In this document: positions 1 through 8,246 of the stretch, in pieces | Numbering within the stretch: the first letter of the stretch is position 1 | How the letters are laid out: each line of letters starts with the position of its first letter | Assembly: GCF_013149785.1 (NCBI RefSeq) | Contig: NZ_JABEZU010000003.1 | Span: 186,001-250,000 of the forward strand | Direction: 5' to 3' | Origin: Isoptericola halotolerans | GTDB taxonomy: Bacteria; Actinomycetota; Actinomycetes; Actinomycetales; Cellulomonadaceae | DNA length: 64,000 nucleotides | Made by a program: the position numbers and the translations under genes | Notes under the pieces: model-generated | What the model saw: only the letters and a program-made list of their open reading frames with translations | The model's database searches: none | Told to the model about the DNA's origin: nothing

Positions 1-447
1 GTCCGGGTCCGCAACCTGCGGACCCGGCGCCGCGTGGTCGGGCCGGACGGGCGGCGACGGACGTACCTGCGGACCGACTTCGCCGACCACGTGCTCCTGG
101 ACGACCTCGTCGTGCGGTCGTGGCTCACGCTCTCCAACGGGCCGGCGACGGCGGCCCTGGCGCTGGTCGGCCGGCTCGGGAAGGGCCGCCGGCTGATCAG
201 CGGCGCTCCGCTCGTCGGCTCCGAGGAGTGGAGCCTGCAGGCGACCGTGCGGCGCACAGCACAACGGCTCGCGGCCACCGGGTCCGGTCAGTCCCGTGCC
301 ACCGGTCTGCTCACCGCCCTGGCCGCCGAACGTGTGGTGTCCGCCGCGCCGGGGCGATGCGTCACGATGGCTGACGTCGTCGCGGTCGACGACGCGCTCG
401 GGGTGCTCGAACCGCCCCTCAGTCGTGTCCGGCCGGCAGGACGTTGA
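1..447 (+). CDS. Unknown protein, C-terminal part (gene begins left of window)
   Basis: An open reading frame runs from the first base of the window to a stop at 445-447, so at least 148 codons are present and the true start lies outside. The visible part is Arg/Ala/Val rich, without a membrane segment or a motif I recognise; a segment near ALALVGRLGKGRRL looks like a helical basic patch. Its last 29 bases overlap the end of the convergent flavoprotein gene. Codon use looks like that of the neighbours. I cannot assign a function. Confidence 0.6.
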   Translation, partial: VRVRNLRTRRRVVGPDGRRRTYLRTDFADHVLLDDLVVRSWLTLSNGPATAALALVGRLGKGRRLISGAPLVGSEEWSLQATVRRTAQRLAATGSGQSRATGLLTALAAERVVSAAPGRCVTMADVVAVDDALGVLEPPLSRVRPAGR

Positions 448-1807
448 GGTTGCTGCGGAAGAGGTTCGTCGGGTCGTAGGTCGCCTTGGCCTCGGCCAGC
501 CGCCGACCGGTGTCCCCCGGGTAGGCCTGCGCGAGCAGGGTGGGGTCACCGTCCATGACGAAGTTGGCGTAGGCCCCGTGCCGGCCCCGGCGCACGCGGT
601 CGGCGACGTCCGCCACCCAGTCGACGTGCTCGGCGACCGCCTCCGCCGTCGGTTCGGCCGCGGCGACGACGCCGGTGATCGGCGCGTCGCGGTGGGCGTA
701 GGCGGTGGCTCCGGTCGGGACGTCGGCGACGGCACCGCCGAGGACACGCAGCTGCACCACCCGCATCATGGCGGTGCTCGACCCCAGGGCGTCCAGGATG
801 TCGGCTGCGGCGGCCTCGTCGACGTCGTCGGCGTAGAACGACCTGTTGTGCATCGCCATCGGGGGGCCGTCGGGGCCTTCGAGGAGCCCGATGTACGGAC
901 CGGGGGCGACCAGGTCGGCGATGATGCCTCCGGCCTGCTCGCCGAGCGCGCGCAGCGGTGCGAGCGCGGCGTCGGCGTCGTCGACGCCGCCGGACCAACA
1001 GAGGTTGACCATGACGACGAGGCGACCGTGTGCCTCCTCGGGGAGGAACGGCACCGGCGGGGCCACCATGACCATGACGATGGCCGTGAGCTCGCGAGGG
1101 GCCTGGCGAAGCGTCGCGACCACACCCGCGACGGTGGTCGGTGTCGCCGGCAGGATGAGCGGGCCACCGACGACCGTCCCGATCTCGTGGGTGTCGAACG
1201 TCAGCTCCGTGACGACACCAAAGTTTCCCCCGCCCCCGCGCAACGCCCAGAACAGGTCGGGGTGCTCCTGAGCGGAGGCGGTCCGCACCTGTCCGTCGGC
1301 AGTGACGACCCGGGCCGAGTGCAACGAGTCGATCGTCATGCCGAGCCGGCGGGACAGGAACCCGACCCCGCCCCCGAGGGTGATCCCCGCGACGCCCACC
1401 GTGCCGGCGTCGCCGAAGGGCGTGATGAGGCCGTGCTGCGTCGTCGCGGCGGTGTAGGCGCCGGCTGTGACGCCGCCCCCGGCGGTCGCCCTCCGGGCGG
1501 CGCGATCGACCTGGACGTCATCGAGCCCGCGGACGTCGAGCACGAGCGCCCCGGGCCGCCGGCCGCGGCCGAGGGCAGAGTGGCCCCCGGAGCGGACCGC
1601 GAGCTCGAGCCCGTGGTCGGCAGCGAAGCGGACCGCGCGGGCCACCCCGGCGGCGTCGGTGGGACGGACGACGGCGTCCGGTACGGCGTCGACGCCGCCG
1701 GGCCGGATCTGGTGCGCAGCGACGAATCCCTCGTCCAGCGGTGTCAGGACGAGGGAGGTGCCGTGGAGGGCGGCACGCAGGGCGGACGGCGACAGGGTGC
1801 TGGTCAT
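419..1807 (-). CDS. FAD-binding oxidoreductase, berberine-bridge (BBE) type
   Basis: A protein of 462 residues of the PCMH-type FAD family. An FAD-binding domain occupies about residues 40-210 and contains RSGGHS (His76), which usually carries the covalent 8-alpha-histidyl FAD. The C-terminal BBE segment is seen as YDPTNLF near the end. The Gly-x-Cys motif that gives a second covalent bond in bicovalent members is not there (GDAGTVG instead), so single attachment is inferred. Start chosen at the ATG with GGAGG 8 nt upstream; the open frame extends further but without support. Such enzymes oxidise sugars, alkaloids or secondary metabolites; the substrate cannot be told. It is transcribed divergently from aroQ and is preceded by a MerR-type promoter. 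Confidence 0.88.
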   Translation of the reverse strand: MTSTLSPSALRAALHGTSLVLTPLDEGFVAAHQIRPGGVDAVPDAVVRPTDAAGVARAVRFAADHGLELAVRSGGHSALGRGRRPGALVLDVRGLDDVQVDRAARRATAGGGVTAGAYTAATTQHGLITPFGDAGTVGVAGITLGGGVGFLSRRLGMTIDSLHSARVVTADGQVRTASAQEHPDLFWALRGGGGNFGVVTELTFDTHEIGTVVGGPLILPATPTTVAGVVATLRQAPRELTAIVMVMVAPPVPFLPEEAHGRLVVMVNLCWSGGVDDADAALAPLRALGEQAGGIIADLVAPGPYIGLLEGPDGPPMAMHNRSFYADDVDEAAAADILDALGSSTAMMRVVQLRVLGGAVADVPTGATAYAHRDAPITGVVAAAEPTAEAVAEHVDWVADVADRVRRGRHGAYANFVMDGDPTLLAQAYPGDTGRRLAEAKATYDPTNLFRSNLNVLPAGHD

Positions 1808-1856
1808 CGGGGCCTCCGTGGGCAGAGCGGTGGGGTGCGGGACGTGCGCGACCACC

Positions 1857-1887
1857 AGCATCGGACTTCGAGCAGGGTTGAGGTCAA
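1857..1887 (-). promoter_or_regulatory. Putative MerR-type promoter (19-bp spacer) of the BBE flavoprotein
   Basis: On the minus strand TTGACC (1882-1887) and GATGCT (1857-1862) are separated by 19 bp, the elongated spacing typical of promoters activated by MerR-family proteins. The spacer holds an imperfect dyad, TGACCTCAA against TCGAAGTCC. The start codon lies about 50 nt downstream. No MerR gene is adjacent; the two MerR-like genes in this window belong to the ftsR cluster and are unlikely partners. Confidence 0.4.
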
Positions 1888-1949
1888 GGGATTGCCTCCG
1901 GGTGTGTCCGCCGGTCGGACGCCGCAGAGGGGTGGGTACGCTCACGGCC

Positions 1950-2411
1950 ATGACAGTCGACGACGCCGCACGTGTGCTGATCCTCAACGGTCCCAACCTC
2001 GGGCGCCTCGGCGTCCGGGAGCCGGAGATCTACGGCCACGCCTCCATGGCCGACCTCGAGCGGGAGGGCGTTCGCTGGGGGAACGACCTGGGCCTCGCCG
2101 TCCAGGTGCGCCAGACCGACGACGAGTCGACCCTCGTCGGCTGGCTGCACGAGGCGGTCGACACCCGCTCGCACGTGGTGCTCAACCCTGCAGCCTTCAC
2201 CCACTACAGCTACGCGCTGCGCGACGCCGCCGCCCAGGTGGTGACCTCGCAGCTCCTGCTGGTGGAGGTGCACCTGTCGAACCCGGCGGCGCGCGAGGCG
2301 TTCCGGCACTACTCCGTCGTCGCCGGCATCGCCACGGGTACCGTCGCGGGGTTCGGCTTCGATTCCTACCGACTCGCCCTGGAGGCGATCTCGAACAAGC
2401 TCCTGGGCTAG
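1950..2411 (+). CDS. aroQ: Type II 3-dehydroquinate dehydratase
   Basis: 153 residues, the normal size of the dodecameric type II dehydroquinase, which interconverts 3-dehydroquinate and 3-dehydroshikimate in the shikimate pathway. Family motifs are in order: NGPNL then LGVREPEIYG (catalytic Arg and Tyr), NPAAFTHYSYALRDA (substrate-binding Asn, conserved His), EVHLSN with the catalytic His, and the C-terminal GFGFDSYRLAL. The usual second Gly of NPGA is Ala here, a mild variation. A -10 box TACGCT at 1937-1942 lies 7 nt before the ATG, suggesting a leaderless transcript. It stands apart from other aro genes. Confidence 0.93.
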   Translation: MTVDDAARVLILNGPNLGRLGVREPEIYGHASMADLEREGVRWGNDLGLAVQVRQTDDESTLVGWLHEAVDTRSHVVLNPAAFTHYSYALRDAAAQVVTSQLLLVEVHLSNPAAREAFRHYSVVAGIATGTVAGFGFDSYRLALEAISNKLLG

Positions 2412-2420
2412 ATGGCGCAC

Positions 2421-2470
2421 GATCAATGCCTGGGCCTTGTCCAATTGTCATCAATACTCTAGGCTTGATC
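2421..2470 (+). promoter_or_regulatory. Inverted repeat enclosing the promoter of the SatD-like gene
   Basis: GATCAATGCCT (2421-2431) and AGGCTTGATC (2461-2470) are complementary over 10 bases with one extra T in the left arm. Between them lie a CAATTG palindrome (2442-2447), two copies of TTGTC (2437-2441, 2445-2449) and the -10 box TACTCT (2455-2460). The stretch is far less GC-rich than its surroundings. The geometry suits an operator bound by a dimeric or looping repressor; the HTH at the end of the SatD-like protein is an obvious candidate. Confidence 0.5.
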
Positions 2471-2471
2471 C

Positions 2472-3167
2472 ATGATCGTCTTGACGATTGACCAGAAGTC
2501 GAGCACGACGCGCGGGGATCTCGTGCCCGCGCTGCTCGGGCGCCTCCAGGCCCGGGGCGCGACAGGCGACGCGGCGCGGGGACTCGTGCGCCCCTTCGAA
2601 CGCACCGTCGGCGACGAGGTCCAGGGCGTCCTGGCGGCCGACGACGACGGTGCACGCCTGGCGGTCCAGCTGATCGGCGACGTCCTGCGCGACGGCGGAT
2701 GGTCGGTCGGGGTGGGAGTCGGCGGCGTGGACGAACCGTTGCCCGCCACCTCACGCGCCGCGGCCGGGCCCGCGTTCGTCAGGGCGCGGGCGGCCGTCGA
2801 GGAGGCGAAGGGCCGAGGCAGCGCGGTGCCCCTCGCCGTCGTCGGCCCACCGGATGAGCCGGCGGCGACGATCGCCGGCGACGCCCAGGCACTGCTCCGG
2901 CTCCTGGGCGCACTCGCGGCGCGGCGTTCCGCCGCGGGATGGGAGGCGATCGATACCCTCGGCGAGCACGGTGGGGTCGACGCCCCGCAACGCGCGACCG
3001 CGGCACGTCTCGCGATCAGCGAGCAGGCCGTGAGCCAACGTCTGCGGACGGCGCTGTGGGCGGAGGAGGTGGCAGCCCGGCCGCTCGCCGCACGCCTGCT
3101 GCGGGCCGCGGACGCGGCCGCGACGGCCGACGACGGCCGGGCCGGCGAGAACGACGACGAGGAGTGA
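2472..3167 (+). CDS. SatD-like protein with C-terminal helix-turn-helix
   Basis: 231 residues. The N-terminal part (about 1-125) carries DQKSS, RPFERTVGDEVQG and VGVGVGGV followed by AAGPAFVRAR, the pattern I associate with the SatD family, whose biochemical role is not known to me. GDE..G followed by a VGVG strand also resembles the palm fold of class III cyclases and GGDEF proteins; that likeness is my inference. Residues about 170-210 (QRATAARLAISEQAVSQRL) look like a helix-turn-helix. The gene starts 12 nt after its -10 box and is followed after 4 nt by a membrane protein, with which it probably forms an operon. Function unknown; a sensor-regulator is a possibility. Confidence 0.6.
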   Translation: MIVLTIDQKSSTTRGDLVPALLGRLQARGATGDAARGLVRPFERTVGDEVQGVLAADDDGARLAVQLIGDVLRDGGWSVGVGVGGVDEPLPATSRAAAGPAFVRARAAVEEAKGRGSAVPLAVVGPPDEPAATIAGDAQALLRLLGALAARRSAAGWEAIDTLGEHGGVDAPQRATAARLAISEQAVSQRLRTALWAEEVAARPLAARLLRAADAAATADDGRAGENDDEE

Positions 3168-3171
3168 GACC

Positions 3172-3543
3172 GTGGCGGATGTCCTGGCGGTGACCGGTGT
3201 GTCGGTGGCGGCGCTCGCCCTGAGCGTCGGTCTCGGCGCATGGTTGATACCGCTCCTGCTGCGCCACGCCGAGTCCGGCCCCGGCGCCCGGGCGGAGGCG
3301 CTGGCGGTGCTCGGCAACGGCACCTGGATCGGTCTGCTCGAACGGCTGGCCATCACCGGGACGATCCTCGTCGGCCACCCCGAGGGGGTCGCGGTGGTCG
3401 TGGCGGTCAAGGCGCTCGGCCGGCTGCCCGAGCTGCGGGAGCACCCGGTCGCCGGGGAACGGTTCGTCGTCGGGACCCTCGCCTCGCTGGTGTGGGCCGC
3501 CGCCGCCGGCCTGGCGGGGCACGCCGTCCTCGACGCGCTGTAG
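3172..3543 (+). CDS. Small membrane protein paired with SatD-like gene
   Basis: 123 residues starting at GTG, 4 nt after the SatD-like stop, with GAGTGAG as a weak ribosome site. About three hydrophobic segments are visible (residues about 5-29, 55-75, 98-118). The middle contains WIGLLERLAITG and VVAVKALGRLPEL, followed by ERFVVGTLASLVWA; these recall the C-terminal half of the DUF3307-type membrane proteins that accompany satD in other bacteria, though the N-terminal half of that family is missing here. Its stop codon TAG forms part of the TAGTAT box that probably serves efp. Confidence 0.6.
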   Translation: MADVLAVTGVSVAALALSVGLGAWLIPLLLRHAESGPGARAEALAVLGNGTWIGLLERLAITGTILVGHPEGVAVVVAVKALGRLPELREHPVAGERFVVGTLASLVWAAAAGLAGHAVLDAL

Positions 3544-3628
3544 TATGTTCCGGGCCCTCTGTGGGCGCCGAACGCTTCCCGACAGGCCCCGTGCCTGACC
3601 CCGAGACCCGCCGAGGACGAACAAGAAC

Positions 3629-4192
3629 GTGGCTACCTCCAACGACATCAAGAACGGCACCGTGCTGCGCATCGACGGGCAGCTGTGGTCGATCCTCGAG
3701 TTCCAGCACGTCAAGCCGGGCAAGGGTGGCGCGTTCGTCCGGACGAAGATGAAGAACGTGCTCTCGGGCAAGGTCGTCGACAAGACCTTCAACGCGGGTA
3801 CCAAGGTGGAGACGGCCAACGTCGACCGCCGCGACTTCCAGTACCTGTACATGGACGGCGCCGACTACGTCTTCATGGACACCGACACCTATGACCAGAT
3901 CATGGTGCCGGCCGCCACCGTGGGGGACGCCAAGGACTACATGCTCGAGGGCATGAGCATCATGATCGCCTCCAACGACGGTCAGCCGCTGTACGTCGAG
4001 CTGCCGTCGTCGGTCGTGCTCGAGATCACCTACACCGAGCCCGGTCTGCAGGGCGACCGCTCCACCGGTGGCACCAAGCCTGCGACGCTCGAGACCGGCG
4101 CCGAGATCCAGGTGCCGCTGTTCCTCGAGCAGGGCACGAAGGTCAAGGTCGACACCCGCGACGGGTCGTACCTCGGCCGAGTGACCGACTGA
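3629..4192 (+). CDS. efp: Elongation factor P
   Basis: 187 residues, the expected length for EF-P, which enters the ribosomal E site and rescues stalling at polyproline stretches. Three OB-type domains are readable: the KOW-like domain I with the tip loop [10 protein letters not shown] (Lys32 at the tip), domain II around residues 65-127 and the C-terminal domain ending in [12 protein letters not shown]. The tip Lys is flanked by Pro30; no modification gene (epmA, earP, ymfI type) occurs nearby, in keeping with the unmodified lysine reported for actinobacteria. GTG start. A TAGTAT box at 3541-3546 gives a leader of about 75 nt. nusB follows after 1 nt. Confidence 0.97.
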   Translation: MATSNDIKNGTVLRIDGQLWSILEFQHVKPGKGGAFVRTKMKNVLSGKVVDKTFNAGTKVETANVDRRDFQYLYMDGADYVFMDTDTYDQIMVPAATVGDAKDYMLEGMSIMIASNDGQPLYVELPSSVVLEITYTEPGLQGDRSTGGTKPATLETGAEIQVPLFLEQGTKVKVDTRDGSYLGRVTD

Positions 4193-4193
4193 C

Positions 4194-4610
4194 GTGGGCT
4201 CTCGGACCAAGGCGCGCAAGCGCGCGGCCGACATCCTCTTCGAGTCGGAGGCCCGCGGCGTCGACCCCCTCGTGCTGCTGCAGGACCGCGTCATCGAGCC
4301 GCACGCCGAGGCCTCCGTGCCGCAGTACACGGTGGAGCTGGTCGAGGGTGTGGTGGCGCACCGCGAGCGGATCGACGAGCTGCTGGAGACCTACTCGCGC
4401 GGCTGGACGATCGCCCGGATGCCGGCGGTCGACCGCGCGCTGCTGCGCGTGGGGACGTTCGAGCTGATCTTCAACGACGACGTGCCCGACGTCGTGGCCG
4501 TGGACGAGGCGGTGGACCTCGCCCGCGAGTTCTCCACCGACGACTCGCCGGCCTTCGTCAACGGGCTCCTCGGCCGGTTGCTCGAGATCAAGCCGACGCT
4601 GCTGGCCTGA
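4194..4610 (+). CDS. nusB: Transcription antitermination factor NusB
   Basis: 138 residues with GTG start, 1 nt after the efp stop. The all-helical NusB fold is recognisable from the opening RTKARKRAADILFESEARG, the central YTVELVEGVVAHRERIDELL, and the C-terminal VPDVVAVDEAVDLAREFST followed by FVNGLLGRL. NusB with NusE (S10) binds boxA RNA and prevents premature termination of rRNA operons. efp-nusB followed by pyrR is a usual actinobacterial order. A strong stem-loop follows 26 nt after the stop. Confidence 0.96.
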   Translation: MGSRTKARKRAADILFESEARGVDPLVLLQDRVIEPHAEASVPQYTVELVEGVVAHRERIDELLETYSRGWTIARMPAVDRALLRVGTFELIFNDDVPDVVAVDEAVDLAREFSTDDSPAFVNGLLGRLLEIKPTLLA

Positions 4611-4635
4611 CGCGCCGAGCGCTCGCCCGAGGTGT

Positions 4636-4674
4636 GACGCAGCCGACGACCACATGGTGGTCGTCGGCTGCGTC
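4636..4674 (+). terminator. Rho-independent-type terminator after efp-nusB
   Basis: Perfect 18-bp inverted repeat, arms 4636-4653 and 4657-4674, with a 3-nt loop ATG. No U-tract follows, which is common for actinobacterial terminators. It separates nusB from the pyr promoter. Confidence 0.8.
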
Positions 4675-4692
4675 GTCTCCGCCGTACCGGGT

Positions 4693-4748
4693 TACGCTGA
4701 CGCCGACCGACCCCCTTTAATCCCGTCCAGTGAGGCGGAGAAGGAGTC
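4693..4748 (+). promoter_or_regulatory. pyr promoter and PyrR-binding RNA element overlapping the ribosome site
   Basis: A TACGCT -10 box (4693-4698) puts the transcript start near 4705. The leader then forms a hairpin: outer stem CCTT (4714-4717) with AAGG (4741-4744), a 5' purine-containing bulge, and upper stem CCG (4723-4725) with CGG (4736-4738) closing the loop UCCAGUGAGG. The loop matches the conserved PyrR-binding sequence (UCCAGNGAGG). Its 3' strand runs into the AAGGAG ribosome site of pyrR, so PyrR with bound UMP would block translation, as proposed for Mycobacterium smegmatis. No attenuator terminator is visible. Confidence 0.8.
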
Positions 4749-4751
4749 CCG

Positions 4752-5354
4752 TTGAGCCCTGGTCCCGCCCTGCCCGAAGACGACCCGGACGGCACGACCG
4801 TCCTGTCCGCGAGCGACGTCGCCCGCGCACTGACCCGCATCGCCCACGAGATCGTCGAGCGCGCCCGCGGGGTCGACGACCTCGTCCTCCTCGGCATCCC
4901 GACGCGCGGGGTGACCCTCGCCCACCGACTGGCCGCACGGCTTGCCCAGATCGACCCGGCGTTCGACGCCGAGGCCTGCGTGGGCGAGCTGGACGTCACC
5001 ATGTACCGCGACGACCTGCGCCGGCAGCCGACCCGCGCCGTGGGCGTCACCCGTCTGCCGGCCGTCGGCATCGAGAACCGGACCGTCGTGCTCGTCGACG
5101 ACGTGCTGTTCTCGGGACGGACGATCCGCGCCGCGCTCGACGCGCTCGGCGACATCGGACGCCCCCGTGCCGTCCGTCTCGCCTGCCTCGTCGACCGAGG
5201 CCACCGTGAGGTCCCGATCCGTCCCGACTTCGTGGGCAAGAACCTGCCGACCGCCCAGAGCGAGCGCGTGCGCGTGCGCCTGGAGGAGGTCGACGGCGTC
5301 GCCGACTCCGTCGAGATCGCCGGTCGTGCCGAGGGCGACGGGAGCGCGCGATGA
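4752..5354 (+). CDS. pyrR: Bifunctional pyr operon regulator / uracil phosphoribosyltransferase PyrR
   Basis: 200 residues from a TTG start with AAGGAG 6 nt upstream. The type I phosphoribosyltransferase fold shows in [18 protein letters not shown] and the PRPP loop [39 protein letters not shown] is the PyrR-specific region. It binds the leader RNA of its own operon when UMP/UTP is plentiful. Its gene is the first of the operon and its ATGA end overlaps pyrB by 4 nt. Confidence 0.96.
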   Translation: MSPGPALPEDDPDGTTVLSASDVARALTRIAHEIVERARGVDDLVLLGIPTRGVTLAHRLAARLAQIDPAFDAEACVGELDVTMYRDDLRRQPTRAVGVTRLPAVGIENRTVVLVDDVLFSGRTIRAALDALGDIGRPRAVRLACLVDRGHREVPIRPDFVGKNLPTAQSERVRVRLEEVDGVADSVEIAGRAEGDGSAR

Positions 5355-6352
5355 AGCACCTGCTGTCGACCGCGGACCTCTCCCGCGACGAGGCCGTCGG
5401 GCTGCTCGACACCGCGGCACGGATGGCCGCCACGCAGTCCCGCGAGATCAAGAAGCTGCCCACGCTGCGCGGCCGTACGGTGGTCAACCTCTTCTTCGAG
5501 GACTCGACCCGGACGCGCATCTCGTTCGAGACGGCGGCCAAGCGTCTCAGCGCGGACGTCATCAACTTCTCCGCCAAGGGATCGAGCGTCTCCAAGGGCG
5601 AGTCGCTCAAGGACACCGCCTTGACCCTGCACGCGATGGGCGCCGACGCGGTCGTGGTCCGGCACTGGGCCTCCGGGGCGCCGTACCAGCTCGCGCACGC
5701 CGGGTGGCTCGACGCCGCCGTCCTCAACGCCGGCGACGGGACGCACATGCACCCGACCCAGGCGCTGCTCGACGCGTACACGATGCGCCGGCACCTCGCC
5801 GGGCGGGCGCAGGGACTGCGGTCGCCCCACGACGACGGCGTCGGCGCCGACCTCACCGGCCTGCGGGTGGCGATCGTGGGCGACGTGCTGCACTCGCGGG
5901 TCGCGCGCGCCAACGTGGCCCTGCTGCACACCCTCGGCGCCGAGGTGACGCTCGTCGCGCCCCCGACGCTCGTGCCCGTCGGGGTCGAGGCGTGGCCCTG
6001 CCGCACGTCGTACGACCTCGACGCCACGCTGGTCGACTGGCAGCCGGACGCCGTGATGATGCTGCGGGTGCAGCGCGAACGCATGTCCGGCGGGGCGGGG
6101 GCGTTCTTCCCCAGCCCGCTGGAGTACGCCCGCTACTACGGCCTGGACGCCAGGCGGCTCGCGACGCTGCCCGAGCACGCGATCGTCATGCACCCCGGAC
6201 CGATGAACCGCGGTCTGGAGATCTCGGCCGAGGCGGCGGACTCCGACCGCGCCGTGATCGTCGAGCAGGTCGCCAACGGCATCGCCGTGCGCATGGCGGC
6301 CCTCTATCTGCTGATGGCCGGGGACCGCTCGGCGGAAGGGAACGACCTGTGA
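5351..6352 (+). CDS. pyrB: Aspartate carbamoyltransferase catalytic subunit
   Basis: 333 residues; forms N-carbamoyl-L-aspartate from carbamoyl phosphate and aspartate, the second step of pyrimidine synthesis. The carbamoyl phosphate motif [20 protein letters not shown] (mobile 80s loop), [15 protein letters not shown] (240s loop) and MHPGPMNRG are all present. No pyrI regulatory subunit is seen, as expected for an actinobacterial operon controlled through PyrR. Start overlaps pyrR by 4 nt. Confidence 0.97.
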   Translation: MKHLLSTADLSRDEAVGLLDTAARMAATQSREIKKLPTLRGRTVVNLFFEDSTRTRISFETAAKRLSADVINFSAKGSSVSKGESLKDTALTLHAMGADAVVVRHWASGAPYQLAHAGWLDAAVLNAGDGTHMHPTQALLDAYTMRRHLAGRAQGLRSPHDDGVGADLTGLRVAIVGDVLHSRVARANVALLHTLGAEVTLVAPPTLVPVGVEAWPCRTSYDLDATLVDWQPDAVMMLRVQRERMSGGAGAFFPSPLEYARYYGLDARRLATLPEHAIVMHPGPMNRGLEISAEAADSDRAVIVEQVANGIAVRMAALYLLMAGDRSAEGNDL

Positions 6353-7695
6353 CCGAACTGACCGCTGGACCGACCACCTACGTGCTGCGAGGGGTGCGCC
6401 CCCTCGGCGGCGACGCCGTCGACGTGGTGCTCGACGCCGGGACCGTCGCGGAGATCACCGCCGTCGGGGCCGCCTCGGCCGACGGCGCCACGGTGATCGA
6501 GGCCGCCGACCACGTCCTGCTGCCAGGGCTCGTCGACCTGCACACCCACCTGCGCGAACCGGGCCGCGAGGACGCCGAGACCGTGGCGTCGGGCACCCGG
6601 GCCGCCGCGGTCGGCGGCTTCACCGCCGTCCACGCCATGGCCAACACCTCGCCGGTCGCCGACACCGCCGGCGTCGTGGAGCAGGTGCACCGCCTCGGCG
6701 AGCAGGCCGGTTGGGCCGACGTCTTCCCGGTGGGCGCCGTGACCGTCGGCCTGGACGGGGAACGTCTGGCCGAGCTGGGCGCGATGGCGGACTCCGCCGC
6801 GCGCGTGCGAGTCTTCTCCGACGACGGCAAGTGCGTGCACGACCCGGTCCTCATGCGGCGTGCGCTGGAGTACGTCAAGGCGTTCGACGGCGTGGTGGCG
6901 CAGCACGCGCAGGAGCCGCGCCTGACCGACGGTGCGCAGATGAACGAGGGCGTCGTCTCGGCCCAGGTCGGCCTGGCCGGCTGGCCCGCCGTGGCCGAGG
7001 AGGCGATCATCGCCCGCGACGTGCTGCTCGCCGAGCACGTCGGCTCGCGCCTGCACGTGTGCCACCTGTCCACCGCGGGTTCGGTCGAGATCATCCGCTG
7101 GGCGAAGTCGCGCGGCATCGACGTCACCGCCGAGGTCACCCCGCACCACCTGATCCTCACCGACGAGCTGGCCCGCACCTACGACGCCACCTACAAGGTC
7201 AACCCGCCGCTGCGCACCGCCGCCGACGTCGAGGCGGTGCGCGACGGGCTGGCCGACGGCACCATCGACATCGTCGCCACCGACCACGCGCCGCACACCC
7301 GCGAGGACAAGGACTGCGAGTGGGGAGCGGCAGCCTTCGGCATGACCGGGCTGGAGACGGCCCTGAGCGTCGTCCAGCAGACCATGGTCGACACCGGCCG
7401 GCTGACCTGGGCCGACGTCGCCCGCGTGCTGTCCACGACCCCCGCACGCATCGGCCGCGTCGAGGCGGTCCAGGGACGACCGATCGCCGTCGGCGAGCCC
7501 GCCAACCTCACCCTGGTCGACCCCTCCGCACGACGTGTCGTCGACGGTACCTCCCAGGCCACCGCCAGCGCGAACACCCCGTTCCGGGACCACGAGCTGC
7601 CGGGCCAGGTCGTGGCCACGTTCCTGCGCGGACGCGCGACCGTGCTCGACGGCGTCCCGGTACCCGTGCACCCCGGCGTGGGAGGTGCGCGATGA
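6349..7695 (+). CDS. pyrC: Dihydroorotase
   Basis: 448 residues, class I (long) dihydroorotase. Metal ligands lie in [11 protein letters not shown] (HxH), AQHAQEP, the CHLSTAGS segment with VTPHHL, and VATDHAPH (catalytic Asp). It closes carbamoyl-aspartate to dihydroorotate. GTG start is chosen because it gives the 4-nt GTGA overlap with pyrB; an open frame continues upstream but is the shadow of pyrB. The end GGAR-stop contains the ribosome site and ATGA start of the next gene. Confidence 0.96.
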   Translation: MTELTAGPTTYVLRGVRPLGGDAVDVVLDAGTVAEITAVGAASADGATVIEAADHVLLPGLVDLHTHLREPGREDAETVASGTRAAAVGGFTAVHAMANTSPVADTAGVVEQVHRLGEQAGWADVFPVGAVTVGLDGERLAELGAMADSAARVRVFSDDGKCVHDPVLMRRALEYVKAFDGVVAQHAQEPRLTDGAQMNEGVVSAQVGLAGWPAVAEEAIIARDVLLAEHVGSRLHVCHLSTAGSVEIIRWAKSRGIDVTAEVTPHHLILTDELARTYDATYKVNPPLRTAADVEAVRDGLADGTIDIVATDHAPHTREDKDCEWGAAAFGMTGLETALSVVQQTMVDTGRLTWADVARVLSTTPARIGRVEAVQGRPIAVGEPANLTLVDPSARRVVDGTSQATASANTPFRDHELPGQVVATFLRGRATVLDGVPVPVHPGVGGAR

Positions 7696-8246
7696 ACCTG
7701 CCGATGCCCGTCGCCGTCGGGATCTGGGTCGTGATCGGCGTGCTGCTGCTCCTGCTCGTGCTCACCGGGCGCCGACGCATCGCAGCCCGCACCAGCCACC
7801 TCGTGCCGTCGCCCCCGGCCCCGCCCGCGGAGGAAGGCTCGCTCGGAGCGCTGCGCCTCGGGCCGATCGAGGCGACGTACGTCTCCAGCACGCTGTCCGG
7901 CGACTGGCTGGCCCGGGTGGGCGCTCACGAGCTCGGGGACCGCAGCGCCGCGCAGGTGACCGTGCTCGACGGCGGCGTCGTCGTCGACCGGGAGGGCAGC
8001 GCACCGCTGCTCGTGCCCACCGCCTCCCTGCACGACGTCGGTACCGCGGCGGGCATGGCGGGCAAGTACGTCGGCCGGGACGGCCTGGTGGTGCTCACCT
8101 GGCAGGTGCCCGCCGACGGCGAGACCGACGCGGCCCTGCTCGACACCGGCCTGCGCACCCGCTACAGGGCCGACAAGCCGCGCCTCGTCGAGGCCGTGCG
8201 CTCCCTCCTCGACCCGTCCACCCCGAGCCCGAAGGACACGAAGTGA
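7692..8246 (+). CDS. Membrane-anchored PH-like protein of the pyr operon
   Basis: 184 residues. One N-terminal membrane helix (about 8-26, rich in Leu) followed by an Arg/Pro linker and a soluble domain of beta character (about 50-180), which I take to be a bacterial PH-like domain because the same place between pyrC and carA in mycobacteria is held by a membrane protein of this kind (Rv1382). It is translationally coupled to pyrC and carA by 4-nt overlaps, so it is made with the pathway enzymes. No enzymatic motif is seen; a role in holding or tuning the pathway at the membrane is only a guess. Confidence 0.8.
   Translation: MNLPMPVAVGIWVVIGVLLLLLVLTGRRRIAARTSHLVPSPPAPPAEEGSLGALRLGPIEATYVSSTLSGDWLARVGAHELGDRSAAQVTVLDGGVVVDREGSAPLLVPTASLHDVGTAAGMAGKYVGRDGLVVLTWQVPADGETDAALLDTGLRTRYRADKPRLVEAVRSLLDPSTPSPKDTK

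Noticed and set aside
2475-2488. ATCGTC-TT-GACGAT palindrome at the start of the SatD-like gene
   Set aside because: It lies in coding sequence and is short; the larger inverted repeat upstream explains regulation better.
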